DNA from: CAZQIC01 sp964593555
GTDB taxonomy: Bacteria > Bacteroidota > Bacteroidia > JAFLBG01
DNA: 29,865 nucleotides
Assembly: GCA_964593555.1 (NCBI GenBank)
Contig: CAZQIC010000050.1
Span: forward strand, 1-29,865
Direction: 5' to 3'
The notes beneath the pieces are model-generated. The model made no database searches. It was not told the DNA's origin and saw only the letters and a program-made list of their open reading frames with translations. This document shows positions 16,940-24,094 of this stretch, in pieces; the first letter of the stretch is position 1; every line of letters begins with the position of its first letter. The position numbers and the translations under genes were made by a program.

Positions 16940-17803
16940 ATGAGGCAACTAAAAATCACCAAATCGATTACCAACCGTGAGAGTGCTTCTTTAGACAAGT
17001 ATTTGCAAGAGATAGGAAGAGAAGAGCTTATTACAGCAGAAGAAGAAGTAATATTAGCGAAAAAGATCAGAGATGGAAGTCAGGCAGCGTTAGAAAAACT
17101 TACAAAAGCCAATTTGCGATTTGTTGTTTCTGTTGCTAAGCAATACCAAAACCAGGGTTTAAGTCTACCCGACTTAATTAACGAAGGAAACTTAGGTTTG
17201 ATCAAAGCGGCAAAACGTTTTGATGAAACAAGAGGTTTTAAATTCATTTCATATGCAGTATGGTGGATCCGTCAGTCAATCCTTCAGGCCTTGGCAGAAC
17301 AATCAAGAATAGTTCGTTTACCTCTTAACCAGGTAGGCTCATTAAATAAGATCAACAAAGCTTTCTCTAGACTAGAACAACAATTCGAAAGAGAGCCAAG
17401 TGCATGGGAACTTGCGGTAAATCTTGAATTACCACAGGATAAAGTTGCTGACACTATGCGTGTATCTGGAAGACATGTATCAATGGACGCTCCTTTCGCG
17501 AATGGCGAAGAGAACAGTTTATTGGATGTATTGGTTAACCACGATTCACCAAGAGCTGACAATTCTCTTATTGCAGAATCACTTCAAAAAGAAATTGAAA
17601 GATCTCTTTCTACTCTTACTGATAGAGAAAGAGACGTTATAAAACTTTTCTTCGGAATCGGTGAAAACCACGGTTTAACCCTTGAAGAGATCGGAGCAAA
17701 ATTCGACCTTACAAGAGAACGTGTTCGCCAGATAAAAGAAAAAGCGATCCGCAGATTGAGACATACTTCAAGAAGCAAACTCCTTAAAGCATATCTCGGA
17801 TAA
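16940..17803 (+). CDS. rpoD: Primary RNA polymerase sigma factor RpoD/SigA
   Basis: This 287-residue protein directs RNA polymerase to housekeeping promoters. Region 1.2 (SLDKYLQEIGREELITAEEE), region 2 (NLRFVVSVAKQYQNQGLSL, GLIKAAKRFDETRGFKFISY, AVWWIRQSILQALAEQSR), region 3 (RLPLNQVGSLNKI) and region 4 (TDRERDVIKLFFGIG, LTLEEIGAKFDLTRERVRQI) are all present in order. Region 1.1 is absent, which is characteristic of the short Bacteroidota primary sigma, and the length is as expected. The TAnnTTTG box before its own gene implies autoregulated housekeeping transcription. The gene is a single unit with its own promoter and terminator. Confidence 0.95.
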   Translation: MRQLKITKSITNRESASLDKYLQEIGREELITAEEEVILAKKIRDGSQAALEKLTKANLRFVVSVAKQYQNQGLSLPDLINEGNLGLIKAAKRFDETRGFKFISYAVWWIRQSILQALAEQSRIVRLPLNQVGSLNKINKAFSRLEQQFEREPSAWELAVNLELPQDKVADTMRVSGRHVSMDAPFANGEENSLLDVLVNHDSPRADNSLIAESLQKEIERSLSTLTDRERDVIKLFFGIGENHGLTLEEIGAKFDLTRERVRQIKEKAIRRLRHTSRSKLLKAYLG

Positions 17804-17824
17804 TGTTCGAATAATATTCTTACA

Positions 17825-17865
17825 CAAACAACCGCAAAATTTTATCTAAAATTTGCGGTTGTTTG
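17825..17865 (+). terminator. Rho-independent terminator after rpoD
   Basis: A long hairpin pairs 17825-17838 (CAAACAACCGCAAA) with 17852-17865, with three further pairs inside after one mismatch. It starts 21 nt after the rpoD stop. The 3' flank is only moderately T-rich. Confidence 0.8.
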
Positions 17866-17912
17866 CATTTAAAACAAAGCCGAAATTATTAATTAACAAG
17901 TTTTGAACGAAA

Positions 17913-19397
17913 ATGAAGACAGCAACTTTGGACCCACAAGAAAAAACAAATCAATCATCCTACGAAAATCAATTAAACGACTGGATAAATCACGAACGCG
18001 CTGCAATAGAACTAATAAGCGTTGTTGGCAGCCTTTGGTTTGAAAAATCTGTAGAGTTGCTCATATTTAGAAACCAACTCTATGACAGAAGTGCGAGTGA
18101 AATAATGAACCTTCACCAATACGCGAAAGACATTATTAAAAAACCCATTAACGCTAAGGATACACTTATCATTGCTAAAGAACTTCAAAAGCTTGAGTTA
18201 GTTCCTTCACGTATAGATATTGGAAGATTAGGTGCAGAATGGCAACAAGAAAAAGATACTTTTAAAAACGCAACTGATTTTGTTACCAACAAATTAAATA
18301 ATTTCATTGGGAAAGATCGTTCATCAATAGTTCCAAAAGATGTTGTGTTGTATGGTTTCGGACGTATTGGCCGCCTAGCCGCAAGAGAATTAATAACACA
18401 AGCAGGAAAAGGAGAACAATTGAGATTAAAAGCGATTGTTACACGTGGTAATAGCAACGATGATATTATTAAACGTGCCGATTTGCTTCGTACGGATTCT
18501 GTACATGGTCCGTTCCCCGGAACTATCATTGAGGATTTTGAGAACAAAGCATTGATCATAAACGGTCATACCATAAAAATGATCTCTGCAAATAATCCTG
18601 ACGAGATAGATTATGAATCATACGGAATTAAAGATGCGTTGCTGATTGACAATACAGGGATAGCAAGAGACAGAGATGGCCTTAGTAAACACTTAAAATC
18701 AAAAGGTATTAGCAAAGTATTACTTACCGCGCCCGGAAAAGGAAATATTCCGAACATTGTTTACGGTGTAAATCATCATACACTTGACCTTGAGAATGAA
18801 ACAATTTATTCCGCAGCTTCATGTACCACAAACGCAATCATTCCTGTATTGCAGGTAATCGAAAATAAATTAGGCATTAAGAATGGACACATAGAAACAA
18901 TTCACTCGTACACAAACGATCAGAATTTGTTGGATAACTACCACAAAAAATTCAGAAGAGGCCGCTCTGCTGCTTTGAACATGGTAATAACAGAAACCGG
19001 TGCAGGAAGTGCGATAACAAAAGTATTACCGCAACTATCAGGAAAATTAACAGCAAACTCTGTTCGTGTCCCTACCCCAAATGCTTCATTAGCAATTCTT
19101 AATCTTTCAGTAAACAAAGAAGTAAGTAAGGATATTGTTAATGACATCATGAAAGATGCAGCTCTTAAAGGAGAATTGGTTGAACAAATTCAATACTGCT
19201 ATTCAAACGAACTAGTATCAAGCGATATTGTTGGTAACCCTTGTCCTTCTGTATTCGACAGCCAGGCTACATTAATTTCTGAAGACAAAAAGAACACCGT
19301 ACTGTACGTGTGGTATGATAACGAATATGGTTACACCCGCCAGGTATTGCGTTTAGCAAAACACATTGCTAAGGTGATTAGGATGAGGTATTACTAA
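17913..19397 (+). CDS. gap: Glyceraldehyde-3-phosphate dehydrogenase, long form
   Basis: This 494-residue enzyme catalyses NAD(P)-dependent oxidation and phosphorylation of glyceraldehyde-3-phosphate in glycolysis or the reverse in gluconeogenesis. The Rossmann motif YGFGRIGR is at about 147-154, the catalytic Cys304 in SAASCTTNAI, the catalytic His331 in HSYTNDQ, the phosphate-binding segment ETGAGSAITKVLP, and VRVPTPNASL and WYDNEYGYTRQV near the end. Ordinary GAPDH is about 335 residues. Here an N-terminal extension of about 140 mostly helical residues (LNDWINHERAAIELISVVGS, SASEIMNLHQYAKDI) precedes the enzyme domain. Such long forms occur in Bacteroidota, but the role of the extension is unknown. 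ATG 17913 is preferred and reads continuously into the enzyme domain. It is a single gene between two terminators. Confidence 0.93.
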   Translation: MKTATLDPQEKTNQSSYENQLNDWINHERAAIELISVVGSLWFEKSVELLIFRNQLYDRSASEIMNLHQYAKDIIKKPINAKDTLIIAKELQKLELVPSRIDIGRLGAEWQQEKDTFKNATDFVTNKLNNFIGKDRSSIVPKDVVLYGFGRIGRLAARELITQAGKGEQLRLKAIVTRGNSNDDIIKRADLLRTDSVHGPFPGTIIEDFENKALIINGHTIKMISANNPDEIDYESYGIKDALLIDNTGIARDRDGLSKHLKSKGISKVLLTAPGKGNIPNIVYGVNHHTLDLENETIYSAASCTTNAIIPVLQVIENKLGIKNGHIETIHSYTNDQNLLDNYHKKFRRGRSAALNMVITETGAGSAITKVLPQLSGKLTANSVRVPTPNASLAILNLSVNKEVSKDIVNDIMKDAALKGELVEQIQYCYSNELVSSDIVGNPCPSVFDSQATLISEDKKNTVLYVWYDNEYGYTRQVLRLAKHIAKVIRMRYY

Positions 19398-19419
19398 TAT
19401 AATTTAATAAATGCTTTGC

Positions 19420-19453
19420 AGAGGCTGCTTTTAAAGCAGCCTCTTTTATTTTA
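19420..19453 (+). terminator. Rho-independent terminator after gap
   Basis: AGAGGCTGC and GCAGCCTCT form a perfect stem (19420-19428 with 19436-19444, extended by TT/AA inside), followed by TTTATTTT. It begins 23 nt after the gap stop. Confidence 0.9.
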
Positions 19454-19503
19454 AGATTTTTTGTACAAATTTTAATATTACTTTTAAGCCCAATAAATGC
19501 TAA

Positions 19504-21177
19504 ATGCAAGAGAATATAAAGCAGAAAAATCAAAAAGCACAAAGCATAAAATCTGCATCCTTCTTTAATCAAACAAGATGGCAGGTGGTTATTCTCGCCG
19601 TGTTTATTTTTGCTTTATATGGCAGAACATTATCATATGATTTTATCGGATTGGATGAGCCTACATTAATTTTCGATAATTATTCTTTCATCAAAGATCC
19701 TTCCAATATCTCACAGGCATTTAAACAACATGTATTCGAAGCTCCGCACCATACAGATGACCCTAAGGATTATTACCGTCCCATGCTTATTATTTCATTT
19801 ATGCTCGATGCGCAGTTCTCACCCGACTCCGGACCGCAGCCTAAATTTTTTCATTTCTTCAATATACTTTATCATATTATTGCAAGCATATTGCTGCTTA
19901 CCTTATTAAAAAAATTAAAAACACCTCTCTTTGTTGCATTCACGCTTACCCTTTTATTCAGCGCCCACCCTCTTTTAACACAGGCCATTGCCTGGATCCC
20001 GGGCAGGAATGATTCATTGATCGCGGTATTCGCCTTAATAAGTTTTATTTATTTTATTGATACGGTTGAAACAAAACAGATAAAAAACATTTCCTTACAT
20101 CTTTTGTTTTTTGCCTTTGCCCTATTCACAAAAGAAAGTGCTGTGGGAATTGCAGCTATTTGTTTTTTCTATTTAATAATCTTCAATGGTGAGTTTTTCA
20201 AAACTAAAGAATTCCTCTATTTATTTTTCGGGTATGTCGCCATCTTATTCATATGGTTCTTCATGCGGGAAGCTGCATTAAGCGGTGGCTCCAAAGGTAA
20301 TATTACTGCCAATGTTATTATTACTTCGTTAGGAGAAAACATACCCTTGTTCTTACAATACCTTCAGAAATGCATACTGCCCTTTAATCTGTCGGTAATG
20401 TCTACAGTGGAGGACACTAATTATATACTTGGCATTTTAACGTTATTACTTATTGGTGCAGCATTTTACTTTGGCAAAAAGGAATACCGGCCAATGATGA
20501 TCTTTGGCATGGGATGGTTCTTATTGTTCCTTACCCCTTCCCTCATTGCGAAATTTTTCGAGGGACTTGAACACAGAGTTTATTTACCAATGATAGGGCT
20601 CATTGTTTTTTTAAGCGTTGTTCCTCCATTCCAAAATTTTAATTATAAATGGAATAAATATATTCTCATTGGATTAGTAGCCATTTTTTCTGTACTAACG
20701 TATAGCCGCTTACCGGTGTTTAGCAACCGGCTTGTTTACTGGAAGAGCGCAATTGAAAATTCGAATCACTCATCTCTCGCATGCCTTAACCTTGGTAAGA
20801 CCTACGAAACAATGGGAAAATACAATGAAGCGATTGATGCTTACAGAGAAGGACTTAAAAGAGACCCGAACCAAAAATTATTACACAACAATATTGGTGG
20901 TGCATACATTTACATGAAACGGTATACGGAGGCAGAAGTTGAAATAAAAAAAGAAATGGAATTGCACCCGGATAATAATTTTGCTGATTACAATATGGGG
21001 TTGATCAAAAAGCTGCAAGGCAACCCGGAAGAAGGTTTTAAATATTTTAAAAAATCTGTTGAGAAGGACACTAACTTTTTACAAGGGTACCAGCAATTAG
21101 CAGATCATTATAAAAAACACAATGACACACTTAATTTTGAACGCTGTATTGCAAAAATAAAATCGGCACCAAGATAG
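19504..21177 (+). CDS. TMTC-like multi-pass membrane protein with TPRs
   Basis: This 557-residue inner-membrane protein has about 10 hydrophobic helices (residues about 27-410) and C-terminal TPRs (about 420-540: ACLNLGKTYETMGKYNEAID, HNNIGGAYIYMKRYTEAEVE, DYNMGLIKKLQGN). The first extracytoplasmic loop carries YDFIGLDEP, then DYYRPMLIISFMLD and FHFFNILYHI. The arrangement resembles GT-C-fold mannosyl/glycosyltransferase-like proteins of the TMTC/DUF1736 type, in which acidic residues after helix 1 are catalytic. Transfer of a lipid-linked sugar to an extracytoplasmic acceptor is inference. The gene is monocistronic and converges with the next gene, with only 13 nt between the two stops and no visible terminator between them. 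Confidence 0.75.
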   Translation: MQENIKQKNQKAQSIKSASFFNQTRWQVVILAVFIFALYGRTLSYDFIGLDEPTLIFDNYSFIKDPSNISQAFKQHVFEAPHHTDDPKDYYRPMLIISFMLDAQFSPDSGPQPKFFHFFNILYHIIASILLLTLLKKLKTPLFVAFTLTLLFSAHPLLTQAIAWIPGRNDSLIAVFALISFIYFIDTVETKQIKNISLHLLFFAFALFTKESAVGIAAICFFYLIIFNGEFFKTKEFLYLFFGYVAILFIWFFMREAALSGGSKGNITANVIITSLGENIPLFLQYLQKCILPFNLSVMSTVEDTNYILGILTLLLIGAAFYFGKKEYRPMMIFGMGWFLLFLTPSLIAKFFEGLEHRVYLPMIGLIVFLSVVPPFQNFNYKWNKYILIGLVAIFSVLTYSRLPVFSNRLVYWKSAIENSNHSSLACLNLGKTYETMGKYNEAIDAYREGLKRDPNQKLLHNNIGGAYIYMKRYTEAEVEIKKEMELHPDNNFADYNMGLIKKLQGNPEEGFKYFKKSVEKDTNFLQGYQQLADHYKKHNDTLNFERCIAKIKSAPR

Positions 21178-21190
21178 TCGTTAGTATTTT

Positions 21191-22663
21191 TTATTTACTT
21201 TCCAGCCATTTCATAAAAAAATCGCATTGTATCAAAGAATTCATGATCTCATTATCGGCAGCCGCATTTTTCTTAAGCACGGTCAATTCTCCTTTTATGA
21301 TCAAATGAGAATTTTTGCCTCCTGCTTTGAATAGCTTTTCGAATAATTCCAATACAAATAAGTGAAAACGATTGTGTTTATATTTTTTCTTAATGAGAAA
21401 ATATTGTGATTTTATCAACGACTCCATCAAGTCCAGGTTACCCATTTCATAATGCAGTATCAGGTTAAGCAACTCAGCCTGCAAACGAAAGTCAATATTA
21501 TTCTTTATGTTTTTATCGTTCAAAATTTTATTTAAATATTTTATCGCACTGCTATATTTCTTTAAATTAAAGTACGACCAGGCTGCATTTAAATAAATAC
21601 GAAACAGGCTCAGTTGCGTTTTATCAGCTTCCAGTTCATGCAATTCCTTTTCATTATCTGCGATTAGTTTTATTACATCATTAAACCTCTCCTGTTGCGC
21701 GTATATTGTTGACTCGATGCGCAGCACAGTTTCATAAATTAATAAATATTTTAAGCGGGAAGAGAACGGAATATTTTTTATTCTACTCAGGTAAGTCAAT
21801 GCTTCATCATGTTTTTTAAGCAGGTTAACAGCATGAATATAATTGTTCAATATGCCCAGCATGTTGTATGGATAATCTTCTATCTGTATCGGGTTTGATT
21901 CGTACAGATCGAGAAGGGCACGCATATTTAAATAAAATTTTTTGTGATCACCCAGCACCCTGCAATAATTGCCTGAAGTATGATAGTAATAAACCAGGGT
22001 ATCAAAATCAACATTATCAGGCTTCTTTTCCAACAATGATAAATCCATTTTACTGAACTCCTCTTTCAGTTCCTTTGTGTTTGAAATGCCGATATTCTTT
22101 ATCGCATCCGACAATTCCCATGAAAGTTTTTTAAATGCAACATTTTTTTGAAGTCTGGTGAGATTCTGATCTTCCTCCGCAATTATATTTGAATAATCAG
22201 TTGTCTTTTTTGAAAGATAAACCAGCAATCCCATTAACCTGCTTTCCCATTTGGATATATCAATGAGCAATAAAGACTTTTCATACTGATACGCGATCTT
22301 TTTTGCGCGTAATAAAATTTTATGCGCCTGACTGAACAGCCCCTTATTAAATAATATCTCTACCTCATGCACCATTTCTTTGATCCTCACTTCTGCCGAT
22401 CCGGAGGCATGATACTGCCTTAGCACTTTTAACAGGGTAGCATATAAATAAGCCTTTGCAACAGGCAAGCGTTTTATAAATAATTCTTTGCTGAAATTTT
22501 TCTTTATCTGTTCCTCATCATATTCGTCCTGCTTCTCAATAGCATCAAAAAGTTTGAGGTAATTTTTATCTCCCTTATGAATAGAAAAATTTAAACGTAT
22601 GTAACGCTTCTCGGATTTGGCAAGCGACTTGATCAAATCAAAGATTTCCGTAGATGGAGTCAT
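21191..22663 (-). CDS. Uncharacterised helical-repeat protein
   Basis: This 490-residue cytoplasmic protein has no signal peptide or membrane segment. It is rich in Lys, Leu, Glu and Tyr and appears almost entirely alpha-helical, with TPR-like helix pairs, for example GLFSQAHKILLRAKKIAYQYEKS, LKYLLIYETVLRIES and SYFNLKKYSSAIKYLNKIL. The N-terminus (SLAKSEKRYIRLNFSIHKGD, YLKLFDAIEKQDEYDEEQI) resembles a family of similar-sized proteins that I associate with Bacteroidota genomes and that has no assigned function. It is transcribed divergently from the RiPP precursor array, with 227 nt between start codons. A scaffold or regulatory role is possible but not supported by any motif. Confidence 0.65.
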   Translation of the reverse strand: MTPSTEIFDLIKSLAKSEKRYIRLNFSIHKGDKNYLKLFDAIEKQDEYDEEQIKKNFSKELFIKRLPVAKAYLYATLLKVLRQYHASGSAEVRIKEMVHEVEILFNKGLFSQAHKILLRAKKIAYQYEKSLLLIDISKWESRLMGLLVYLSKKTTDYSNIIAEEDQNLTRLQKNVAFKKLSWELSDAIKNIGISNTKELKEEFSKMDLSLLEKKPDNVDFDTLVYYYHTSGNYCRVLGDHKKFYLNMRALLDLYESNPIQIEDYPYNMLGILNNYIHAVNLLKKHDEALTYLSRIKNIPFSSRLKYLLIYETVLRIESTIYAQQERFNDVIKLIADNEKELHELEADKTQLSLFRIYLNAAWSYFNLKKYSSAIKYLNKILNDKNIKNNIDFRLQAELLNLILHYEMGNLDLMESLIKSQYFLIKKKYKHNRFHLFVLELFEKLFKAGGKNSHLIIKGELTVLKKNAAADNEIMNSLIQCDFFMKWLESK

Positions 22664-22695
22664 AGGATACTGATATTAAAATTTGCTACTGACTT

Positions 22696-22703
22696 CAAAT
22701 ATA
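22696..22703 (-). promoter_or_regulatory. Candidate -7 box (TATATTTG) for the helical protein
   Basis: On the minus strand TATATTTG matches TAnnTTTG, 32 nt before the start codon. No -33 box is evident. Confidence 0.35.
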
Positions 22704-22794
22704 TTTTATTTAAACGAATAAATGAAAGAAAAAATGAATATTAGAATTATGATAATAGACGCTATATTTTCTACCCCTAATCTTGTAATCGATA

Positions 22795-22802
22795 TAAGTT
22801 TG
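22795..22802 (+). promoter_or_regulatory. Candidate -7 box (TAAGTTTG) for the RiPP array
   Basis: TAAGTTTG matches TAnnTTTG. It lies 37 nt before the duplicated leader element and about 90 nt before the first precursor, so the element would be inside the 5' untranslated mRNA. No TTG at ideal -33 spacing is seen. Confidence 0.45.
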
Positions 22803-22839
22803 CATAACAATTTAACATCCCTTATAATAAAATAAAGAC

Positions 22840-22871
22840 AGGGGAAGCCGAAAACCTTGACAGAGTAGGCA
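22840..22871 (+). promoter_or_regulatory. Conserved 5'-leader element, copy 1
   Basis: The last 27 nt (22845-22871, core GCCGAAAACCTTGACAGAG) are identical to 23330-23356, and the preceding AGGGG is also shared. Identity stops sharply at both ends. It lies 19 nt before the ATG of precursor 1. Possible pairing: GCC 22847-22849 with GGC 22868-22870, and GGGG 22841-22844 with CCTT 22855-22858 using two G-U pairs. Together these would form an H-type pseudoknot. A riboswitch-like RNA, a protein-binding leader or a DNA operator are all possible. Confidence 0.7.
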
Positions 22872-22890
22872 CATTAAAACAAAATGAGAA

Positions 22891-23199
22891 ATGAAAAAGA
22901 AAATAAGATTATATGATATTGAAATTAAAAGCTTCGTCACTACAATTGAAAACAGAGAACAAGAAACCATTGTAGGGGGTTCCGGATGGGCAGTATGTTC
23001 GCTTTACTTATCCGGTTGCGCTACCACACTTACCGTGCCCGCAAAACCTCCCCTAAAAGATAAAACACCTGCAAGGGTTGTTTCTGCAGTGCAAGGAAAT
23101 ATTTGTAATCACCTGATAGAAGAAAGCCGCAGATGGAAAGAACTTGGCATGGAATGTCCATACACAGCAGTAAACCCTAACACTGTTGGTGGGGCCTAA
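22891..23199 (+). CDS. RiPP precursor 1 (class I lanthipeptide-like)
   Basis: This 102-residue peptide has a 30-residue leader of the Bacteroidota lanthipeptide type: a basic start, LYDIEIKSFVTTIE, then QETIVGG with the Gly-Gly cleavage site at residues 29-30. The 72-residue core is long and contains four Cys (VC, GC, IC, EC) and many Ser and Thr, the residues used for lanthionine rings. The leader class is usually read by LanB dehydratases and LanC cyclases and removed by a peptidase-containing exporter; none of these is in the window. The ATG follows the conserved leader element. The core is unusually long with a charged middle (LIEESRRWKELG), so a non-lanthipeptide secreted peptide with the same leader is also possible. 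Confidence 0.7.
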   Translation: MKKKIRLYDIEIKSFVTTIENREQETIVGGSGWAVCSLYLSGCATTLTVPAKPPLKDKTPARVVSAVQGNICNHLIEESRRWKELGMECPYTAVNPNTVGGA

Positions 23200-23208
23200 A
23201 AAGAATTG

Positions 23209-23302
23209 ATAAAAAAAACAATTAAAACTCGACCAATTGGCAATTAACAGCTTCGTTACAAATTCCATTGACATTTGTGGAACGCATGAAGTTATTTGCT
23301 GA
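23209..23302 (+). pseudogene. Relic of a RiPP precursor leader
   Basis: The frame 23213-23302 reads KKQLKLDQLAINSFVTNS followed by IDICGTHEVIC and a stop. This matches the leader pattern KKxKLKLxxLxVxSF of the neighbouring precursors at nearly every conserved position. The expected ATG is absent: ATA stands at 23209, in front of a run of eight As, one A too many for the frame, and an in-frame TAA lies at 23210-23212. The GG site and core are missing. It is best read as a decayed precursor between precursors 1 and 2. It overlaps the candidate promoter of precursor 2. Confidence 0.6.
23268..23298 (+). promoter_or_regulatory. Possible promoter of precursor 2
   Basis: TTG at 23268-23270 is followed after 20 nt by GTTATTTG (23291-23298), which matches TAnnTTTG only in the TTTG half. 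If used, the leader element copy 2 would again be inside the 5' leader, 25 nt downstream, as for copy 1. Confidence 0.35.
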
Positions 23303-23323
23303 TTGGAAACAAATTATCTAACT

Positions 23324-23356
23324 AGGGGTAAGCCGAAAACCTTGACAGAGTAGGCA
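23324..23356 (+). promoter_or_regulatory. Conserved 5'-leader element, copy 2
   Basis: This is identical to copy 1 over 27 nt (23330-23356) and also keeps AGGGG, with one extra T after it. It ends 15 nt before the ATG of precursor 2. The two proposed pairings (GCC 23332-23334 with GGC 23353-23355; GGGG 23325-23328 with CCTT 23340-23343) are both kept. No copy precedes precursor 3 or the leader relic. Confidence 0.7.
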
Positions 23357-23371
23357 AAAAAAATAAATAAA

Positions 23372-23688
23372 ATGAAGAAGCAAAAATTAAAACTAAATGA
23401 TCTTAATGTGAGTAGTTTTTCAACTAACTTAGATGAAAACCAAAGAAAAACTATTGGAGGTGGAGCAGTAAGCGATATAACTCCTATTGAACTTAGATCC
23501 TCCATCGATCATGCCAGCTAACCCCAATTGGTATAAAAACTACCACACTTGAACAAGTCCAAACTCTTAATCATCCTGGTGGCATTCTAACATGTGTTCA
23601 GGATTTGCCTTCTGGTAATTGCCGAACTACCGATTGTCTTTCACAAAGAGGTACCTGCAGTGGCTATTGGGTTTGTGGTGATTTTTAA
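23372..23688 (+). pseudogene. RiPP precursor 2, split by a frameshift
   Basis: The open frame from ATG 23372 ends at TAA 23519-23521 after 49 residues. It contains a textbook 30-residue leader (LKLNDLNVSSFSTNLDENQ, then KTIGGG) and the first 19 residues of a core. Reading continues in the -1 frame to a stop at 23686-23688: from 23521 it encodes 55 residues with five Cys, including GILTCVQDLPSGNC, TTDCLSQRGTC and GYWVCGDF, exactly the Ser/Thr/Cys-rich tail expected of the core. That frame has no usable start: it is closed by TAG at 23494-23496. One missing base (or two extra) between 23497 and 23521 would join the halves into about 105 residues, the size of precursor 1. No slippery heptamer is visible, so a sequencing error or true mutation is more likely than programmed frameshifting. 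Confidence 0.7.
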
Positions 23689-23793
23689 GCATTTATCAAA
23701 TCTCTACCAAATTAAAATAAAACAGTTCTTAGTTAATTTACCCTGAATATTAGGGCTTACTCAACTATTATTAAAACTCATTAAATTTACAAA

Positions 23794-24060
23794 ATGAAAA
23801 AAGAAAAATTAAAATTAAACGATCTAAGAGTAAAAAGCTTTTTAATGCTCTTAAATAAAGAGTCACAGGATACAATCAATGGAGCAGCTGCAAATAACAA
23901 TTCTGCTATCACCTGTATGACGGTTTGTAATATTTGTCCGAATCCTACTGATAGTGCAAAGTGCAGCGCTGCATGTCCGAATATAACAGCCGGATGTACT
24001 GTACCGCCTGCTTGTCCGCCTCAAATTACAGTACCGGTGGGATGTCCTCAGACGGCGTAA
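23794..24060 (+). CDS. RiPP precursor 3, Cys-rich core
   Basis: This 88-residue peptide has the same leader length as its neighbours: KLKLNDLRVKSFLMLLNKES, then QDTINGA, where the usual Gly-Gly is Gly30-Ala31. GA is an accepted variant for double-glycine peptidases. The 58-residue core holds eight Cys (ITC, TVC, NIC, AKC, AAC, AGC, PAC, VGC) with many Thr, Ser and Pro (CTVPPACPPQITVPVGC), and almost no charge. Several thioether rings or disulfides are possible. It lacks the conserved leader element found before precursors 1 and 2 and is followed by a strong terminator. A secreted cysteine-rich peptide without thioether modification is the alternative. Confidence 0.72.
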   Translation: MKKEKLKLNDLRVKSFLMLLNKESQDTINGAAANNNSAITCMTVCNICPNPTDSAKCSAACPNITAGCTVPPACPPQITVPVGCPQTA

Positions 24061-24094
24061 TTGGCTTTGAAATATGTTTAAAAATTAACTGGAC

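Noticed and set aside
16940..17803. Calling the sigma factor RpoS or another alternative sigma because it is short
   Set aside because: All primary sigma regions 1.2 to 4 are present, and absence of region 1.1 is normal for the primary sigma in Bacteroidota.
22840..23356. The two identical elements as a CRISPR repeat or insertion sequence ends
   Set aside because: Only two direct copies exist, they are about 485 nt apart, no spacers or transposase gene lie between them, and each has a fixed place before a start codon.
23053..23505. Minus-strand small frames across the precursor genes
   Set aside because: The plus-strand leader motifs are convincing; the minus frames have no start context, domain or composition in their favour.
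23497..23521. Programmed -1 ribosomal frameshift in precursor 2
   Set aside because: No slippery heptamer of the X-XXY-YYZ kind occurs in the overlap window. The CCCC run lies after the stop codon.
23752..23766. CCCT/AGGG inverted repeat upstream of precursor 3, as a third leader element
   Set aside because: The sequence does not match the 27-nt element, and a 4-bp stem is expected by chance.
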